A DNA stretch of 64,000 bases from Numida meleagris (taxonomy: Eukaryota; Chordata; Aves; Galliformes; Numididae): contig NC_034414.1 in NCBI RefSeq assembly GCF_002078875.1, positions 9,671,783-9,735,782 of the forward strand. Direction: 5' to 3'. Under the pieces are notes generated by a model. It did not search any database and was not told the origin of the DNA. It worked only from the letters and a program-made list of their open reading frames with translations. Shown piece by piece: positions 57,301 to 64,000 of the stretch. Each line of letters starts with the position of its first letter. The stretch's first letter is position 1. The position numbers and the translations under genes were made by a program.

Positions 57301-60300
57301 TTAAGGGTATATTTATCTGTCTTTGTTCTTTCTGGTAGGTCATAATCTTAAAGCATAGGAATGTCAAATTTATTCTTTGAGCTAATAAACTTATTTTCTA
57401 AATAACAGCATATGGAGTTTGGACTAAAAGCTGAAACAAGGTCTGGAGTTTCCAGAAGTTAGGGACTCTGCAGGAACTGGTTTTGGGGAAGGAATTCATT
57501 CAAAACCAAAGCAAAATGATATCTCACTAAAAGAAAAACTGAGGAAAATAGGAGTGACAAGACTCAAATGACAAGCAAACAGCAATTTAGACTGAAAACA
57601 ATGTTGCTGCAAGAATTAAGGATTCTCTGAAGTGATGGAGGGAGCTACATTTACTGCATTGGCAGATCTCTTATTTCCGATGTAGAAGGAACACTTACAT
57701 CCTTCCCTTTGACTGTGACAAATTTTGTGGGTTTTTTTCAAATTTAGTTCAAGTTCTCTTAATAGCCTTCACTGGTAAAGGTATGCGTAGATAGCAATGC
57801 AGGAAAAGATGTTGCAAGTGTTTGGTTTTTCACTCTGACAACTGTTACACAATTTAGATAAATTATGAAAATCAACATGATTGGGAACTCTTCTCAAGAA
57901 TGTTCTTTTAAAACAGAGAGTAGGAATCTTGAGCAACTAAATTAGTTGTGGTATTTTAAAATCTTTTATTTCCAAAGCATTAATTTAAACAATTATCTGT
58001 CAGTACATTTTGTTTTTTAGTTTCTTAATGAAAGTACCAATGTAAATACTTCTATTTTATTCTGTTCTGTTCATAAACTATTGACCTAGACTCCTGTTTT
58101 CCAAAGAAAATGTTTAATCATATGTTGTCTTCTTCTGAAACTTGTGCTTGGGAGTCTGTTTGCTTTCTGAGAAATGGATGACATGGGTTTGCTTTTTTTT
58201 GCTGTTTATAATGCTCAAAGAGAACTTCAGTTTTGTCTTCCTCCTCAGCTGTAAAAAAAAAAAAATAAAAAAAATAAAAAAATCCCAAATTCCACATTTT
58301 GCACGTGCTCTCAGGGGGTTACTGAGGACTTTGATGAGAAGAACAACATGAAGCAATTGAGACTCAACGTGCTGATGAACTTTCAGAGACATCTGTACAG
58401 AAAATAGGAGCATGTTTTAGGCTACCAGTATAAAATTCTCTGGCTTGTCCTTCAAGCTGTAAACATGATGAACTACCTGCCTGTCTGCCTATCTTTTGTG
58501 TCTACACGAGGCAGACATCCTGATGCTTCTACAGCTGCCTCTCTAATTTATTCACACTGTATCCTTAGCTAGAGCCTAGCTCACCTTCCTTGCTTTCTTT
58601 ATCTTTGCATGGAACTGTTCATTTCTGCATGGCCCTGAATGAGAGCATGCATTAAGATACCACTTATAGGCTAAGACAAAGTCTCAAATTACTTGGTCAG
58701 TCTGAAGAGGACTTTGGATTGCTTCATTCACTGTTCAAATTCTTTCTCCGCATCCTGTTTTTTTTGCTGTTGCTGTCTGTTTGCAGAACATAGTAGTAGA
58801 TAAAATAACAAGCACAAGTTGATAAACTTCTCAGTTTTTATGTGAAGTAAAGCTCCCAACTAAACTAGTACTGCATAAAACTCTTTACCTTGGTTTACTG
58901 TTGACCTTACCACTGAAGTTTTCAGACAGATTACTGTGTTAAATCTGCTGTTTGACCCATTGACATCAAAGAGATCTTTTATAACAGCAGAATGAGTAAT
59001 AGGGCTTGGCTGCAGCAGAGTAGCTTTAAAAGAAAAGATTTAGCTGGCAAATAGCTTTTATTTCTTCCATGAGAAGAAGGAAAGTTTTTTTATTGAAATA
59101 AATGTGCTGTCCTTAGCATGGGTAAAGTACCTTGTTGACAGTGCTTTGAAAGACTTTTCTATTATATTTGAAGAGGTTACTAAGGTGTTTCCTCATGTGG
59201 AATTTTGCTTCCTTGTTTTCCATCTCTTTTCTTTGGACATTCAATTGCATAGTTTCTCTGAAAAGATGCTGTATTGAGTGACATACATTATAAGTCACCC
59301 TCTTGTTCCTTGTAAGAAGTACATTTCCTTCTTGATGCCTGAAAGCTTCTTGCTGTGAGGTAGGAGTGAAAAAATACCTACTGAGAAGTGGGAAGCTGAG
59401 TGGATCCTCCATCAAAGGTGACTATGCACGTACATCTTAGGCTTACTGCCTATCCTAATACTTCTACGTTGAATGTATTTTCTGGTTAAAGCAGACAATA
59501 TTCACTTTATATCATCTGTACTGAGGGTGATACACCTTTTCAGAAACACCTAAATCATTCACGCAGTTGCAATTAACTTTCAATGATACATAAGCTCTGA
59601 AGTACACAAACTCTTGCAGGACATAGGGAGTAGCGTGTTTCTGAGAAATATCTGAAGACAGTGTTTGGTAGCTGCCTGGATGAGTAGATTTTGGTGAAAG
59701 TCAGTTTTGTTTTGACCGGAGAGGAATAAATGCTGTATACCAAGGAGCAAAGGAGTGGGGAAGAGATCAAAGCTGGAGCAGTGAGAGGCTGGAACAAGTA
59801 GGAGCATGGCTCTGCTTCACCTGAAGGCAGTTACATGTCTCTATGCATCGCCCTGATGTAGAGCTGCTGTATGTACTTCTGGGTTATTCATCTGCCCCTG
59901 GTGTAGCTCCTGACAGCAAAGTCCACTTGGTGCTTCGCAAAACTGACTTTGAACAATCTTTTGTGCACTCACACAGAGACTGTGCTGTGTATATCAGCAA
60001 GTCAACGTCTTCTAAGGGCCATTTTTCTCTTTTCTTTCGGGGAGCATCTTTGAATTGGTACAAGTATATTGCATTTCTTACATAGCCTTATAAATGAGTG
60101 CTCGTTCTAACACTTGCACAGCACTATTAAGTACACGAAATGCAGAAAAAGCTCTTTTCCCTAAAAATTGTGTGGAGAGAAGGTGAGATGACTATTTTTA
60201 GCATAGTAAAATAGAACGTGCCGAATACATTATTGTGCATAATTCTTCTTACTTATAGGCTTAACTACTGTCATTTAGAAGTGTAGCCATAGTTAGGATC

Positions 60301-63300
60301 CAAAAGAACTCTTTGTCAGTGGTGTCTGTTAAGTTTTCAGCTACATTATTCATAAGTCTCATTCCTCCTTCCAGCTGTTTCCACAAATTGAAAGACTTCA
60401 TTTCAGTTTATAGATACTATTTCTCCATTGTTCATGCCCACAGCTATTTTCCATGCCCAAATATCGCTCCCTCATGCACCCCTCCCCAAAGAAAAGAAAT
60501 GCAGGCCCTATAAAAGAGTCCATGTGAAGTGATCCTTTGAGAAGAAAGTCCAAAATGGCACGATGTTGGAGTTGCCATCTGCAAAAACCTCAACAGATGG
60601 TATTTTTCTGCTTTGTATCTGTGGCTGGGTGAGGATATTGGGCACAGAGCAGAATGTGGGGTGTGGTTACATTACCAAAGGGTTCTCATTTTTGTGTTGT
60701 GGATTCAGTTTTCTCATTAAAACTGTAAGGGCCAAAACTTGCTTCTGCAAGAACTGATGGGAGGAGTTGCTTGATGTTCTGGTGGTACAGCTACAATTGG
60801 AGGAGAATCTGTCATTCAGAGCAACTCCAACTGTACTGGCTTTTTAATAGGAAGACTGGTCAAATGGTTAAGAAAATACAGATATCTGGATAATGCCTTG
60901 AATCTGTGCCATAAAATTAAGCTACAGTTTGAAAAACAAAAAAAGTCCTCCAACTTGAAACTATCTTCACACATGTATGTATTTTCTTCAGAGCACCACC
61001 TGAAGCATAGCTGATGTGAAGATTCTGCTAAACTGAACGTAGTGTTTTTCATCCCCCTAAACTTTGAAAGATCAGAAAAAGTATCCATAGCAAGGCTGTT
61101 GCCTCTAAAACACAGGATAGAGAAAACCTTTTGAATACAAATGTCCAACTGCAAATTCTTCAGGTTAAGGAGGAAAAGATTTGTCTGGGTAGGAGTTCAG
61201 ATTGTTGCAGCTAATAAACGTCAGAAAATAGATGCAGTTATTCTATGGAGAAGCCACTGGAATTTGTGATCTACAAGAACTTGTAAATCCTAATGCTTTT
61301 ATGCCTCCCATACATTTCAATATTTTCAGCTAACATACTTGAGTCCCAAATTGTCATATGAGTAGGCAGTCACAGAAGTTTTTTAAAAGTTTATTTGTGA
61401 TCTTATAAATTATTACCTTTTGTTGTTACGAAAGATATTTGTTTTGTTCTGGAAGGATAAAAGCTGCTGTTAGCCTGCTGCGTGCTAGGCACAGTTAGGA
61501 TTCTATCTGCTCCTGCAGTACAAATCACAGTCCTAACATCATTAAAAAGTTCACTGGTTTTTGTCTACCTTTTGGTGGAGGAGGACTGAGTTTTGAATGA
61601 ATCCTGGCCAAGTCTGTGGTATCAACTTGAAGCCATATGGAATTTGGTAATGCAGACATCTTGCCAGACAAAACTCCTTCATTTCTAGTTTGAATGTTTA
61701 GATTTATTTTATTAATAAAACCCAGGGAAATATGTGTTTGCATGTAGTTTTAACTGAGAAGTTTTTGCATAATGGACTTTATAAGCCTCAAAGGCCTCAT
61801 TTGTTTTATAACGGTGGATTTTTTTTTTTTAGCAGAAAGGCATTATTTATTCTTGCTTATACTTTATTCTAGCTAATTTACTTACTGGAAGGCAGGTTTC
61901 GTTTGTGAAGGTTATTAAATTATGTACTGCAGTATTGTGCATATATAGTTGTACAAAACCATACAAGCCTTTGTATCTGTAATAACTTGTCTACATGCAG
62001 GTGCTCAGTTTGAGTTTTCTACTTACTGGTGTTAGATTTATACACAAGTGAAATGAAAGAGGAGCAGTGAAGGAATAGGACGCAGGAGGGAAGTCTGGGA
62101 TATGATTTAATTTCTGATATAGTTCTCCATGAACACTAGCAGATGAGTCTGAAACTACAGTTCAAGTGAAAACTACATGGATGTAAACACTATGAAAATG
62201 ATAGTTCAGGTTCTCGAAGTTGACTATATACCTGTTCATAACAAAAATCTGGACACTTTTGTTTGCTGATGAGATGTGTTGGGAGTAGACGGTGTAATTC
62301 TGAAAGTCAGGTTGATGCAGAGTACTTTTCTAGAGTAACAACGCTTTCAAAGATGCAACAAAATGATTCCTGTTTACTAAACAGACTCAAATTAGATCTC
62401 TACGCTGCTTGGCATAAATGAGAAAGAAGAAATGGAATACAAACGCCAGCCTCAGTGGCAGGCATGTATGAAGCTACCAGCTGAAAGTTTGTTCCTGTGT
62501 GGACTCCCATGAGATGGGGGAAGTTTGACTCAAACCTTGCTATGGGTTTATCCCCTTTTGGAGTGAGAGTTTTCTTGTGTTTAGATAATTGTTTTTACAC
62601 CATGAAGACCATAGAAAGATATATTTCCATATGGATGCTATGCCAAATTTACCCTGTGGCATGTGGAACGCTCTCGGTTTGGTGAAAAGCCAAAACATTC
62701 TCTGTAAGGGAAAAGAGAATGAAATTGTATCTGATTGGAGTGCTGATCTATGTCCCTCAGGCTTATCCTGCGGCTGTTTCTATGTCACAAAGGCAACATT
62801 GGATATGCCTTTTCAGTGAGATCACTGCAAAATAAAATTGCTACTAAATTATATTTTACTCACAGTTTTGAATTGAGTTAATGTACGAAAACCAGTTCTA
62901 AAACTTTGGGTAGAAATACTGGAGCTGGACTGATGCTCCAGATGCTGTCTGGATAAAATTAATCATTTCACACGAATATTTCAAGTTCAGATTAAATGTT
63001 TTAATATTGTTAAACATAAGTGATTGCACATTACGTCTCTGCGACTGATTGGAAAACATGAAAGGGGACCCTGCTCCTTAATGTGCTGGCTACTTGTTCT
63101 TTCCAAACGTGTTCAGCTGAGTGGAATGAAGAAGGGTTGGCTGTTCTTTATCTGTTTCTGAGACTGTGCGCTCACTTGTGCTCACTGGCAGTAGAGCTGT
63201 CATCTCTTCCTATTGCAAGCAGAGAAGTGAGACTTGAGATCTGAGAAGTCACCATCACCTGAGCAAGATGCAGTGTGGGAGCAGCCTGTAAAAGGGTGCG

Positions 63301-64000
63301 TGAAGGGGTTTAGGTTGCAGGGATCACGGGCAGCGGTGCTTCTTGAACCACCGCCGTGGGCTTTGATCTTCTTCAGCAACAGAATGAAATGGTTAAGTCT
63401 TGTAGCAGTGCTTTCTATCAGGTTGGTTCCTGTTCTGCGAAGAAAGATTTTTCCCTTAGCAGAATTCACCAGTACGGTGGTCAATTCAAGCCTGCGTCTG
63501 GGAATATAGTTAGTGCCTTCATTTATGGAATTCCTGTCGTAGAATTGTAAGTACTTTGGAACAGCGACTGGTCTCTTGGGAGGTCTCTAACATGTCATGT
63601 ACACAGCAATACGTAAATAATTTTAATAAAAGGAAAGAGAAGCTCTTTTAAATCACCAATTACCATCTTGCAGCCTGGAAAGGCTTAAAAGATGTTGGAG
63701 ATTGTTCACGGTTAGCTTGTGGATTTCTTTTTGCTTTGTCTCTCTCTAAAATTCCTTTCCTCATCTCTGCCGTTCTGAATGCAATGTACATGGGAGCAGA
63801 GCTGGTGTGCCTGCAGCTGCTGCTCAATGTCCTTGCTCTGCTGGGAGCACTTGTTGCTGCAGGATGCTCTGATGGAACTCTATGTTGGCAGGAGCCACAG
63901 GCCCTAGCGGTTAGGTGCTGCAGTCAGCTCGGTATGCCGAGTGGGTGTTTCACTGCCTCCTACAACAAAGAATATTAAAACAGGTTTAAATGCTTTCAGT
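54356..64000 (+). other. DENND2B: Presumptive DENND2B intron 1, segment E (to window end)
   Basis: AT-rich sequence with short fortuitous frames only. A short hydrophobic plus-strand frame at 63736-63978 is not recognisable as a gene. No CR1 copy, RNA gene or splice-bounded coding exon is seen. The first coding exon of DENND2B must lie beyond the window if the synteny assignment is right. Confidence 0.5.

Noticed and set aside
59843..60085. 80-codon plus-strand frame with protein-like look
   Set aside because: No splice signals fit the frame and no domain was recognised; length is within chance expectation.
63736..63978. Hydrophobic 80-codon plus-strand frame
   Set aside because: Leu/Ala-rich but with no recognised family, no splice context and no promoter or poly(A) pattern; probably fortuitous.
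1..64000. Bacterial-type systems, CRISPR arrays, phage or intact endogenous retrovirus
   Set aside because: No spaced direct repeats, operons, or gag/pol/env-like frames; the gene structure and repeats are avian throughout.

Overview
This window is vertebrate nuclear DNA, almost certainly from a bird and most likely a galliform close to chicken. Five CR1 LINE fragments carry the avian CR1 3' tail (repeated ATTCTATGA-type units). The genes have GT-AG introns, and a CpG island lies inside otherwise AT-leaning DNA. There are no bacterial operons, CRISPR arrays, rRNA or convincing tRNA genes. Gene identities come from reading exons and splice sites by eye; no database search was run.

Layout. Positions 1-2260 hold the last three exons of a plus-strand gene that I identify as C11orf16 (DUF4537-type protein), with a poly(A) signal at 2240. 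Positions 2266-3850 are a short tail-to-tail spacer containing a CR1 fragment. Positions 6342 down to 4133 on the minus strand hold a complete five-exon AKIP1 gene. It was assembled exon by exon and recognised by its conserved C-terminal block (IYIEVSPGTYSIT...) and the RYYSLVP / ICRYH block. Positions about 5750-7870 are a CpG island with a divergent promoter: AKIP1 leaves to the left and a second gene leaves to the right. In human 11p15.4 the order is DENND2B(ST5)-AKIP1-C11orf16, with DENND2B and AKIP1 divergent and AKIP1 and C11orf16 convergent. The right-hand gene is therefore inferred to be DENND2B, represented here only by candidate non-coding first exons.

From about 7.4 kb to the end there is no recognisable coding exon. 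This is best read as the very large first intron of DENND2B. It holds four CR1 fragments (three clustered at 50.6-54.4 kb), a probable unclassified interspersed repeat or LTR-like unit with its own TATA-like box and splice donor (21.35-21.7 kb), one candidate small non-coding exon (44801-44888), homopolymer and microsatellite tracts, and a few strong DNA-structure or transcription-factor motifs.

I did not find an undescribed biological system. The most useful results are the full AKIP1 exon structure (no single open frame shows it), the compact CTCF/NRF1 divergent promoter, the candidate cassette exon and the promoter-like repeat in the intron. C11orf16 is uncharacterised. AKIP1 is an adaptor binding the PKA catalytic subunit and NF-kB p65. 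DENND2B is a Rab GEF. No shared pathway is evident from the sequence; what links the last two is the shared promoter.
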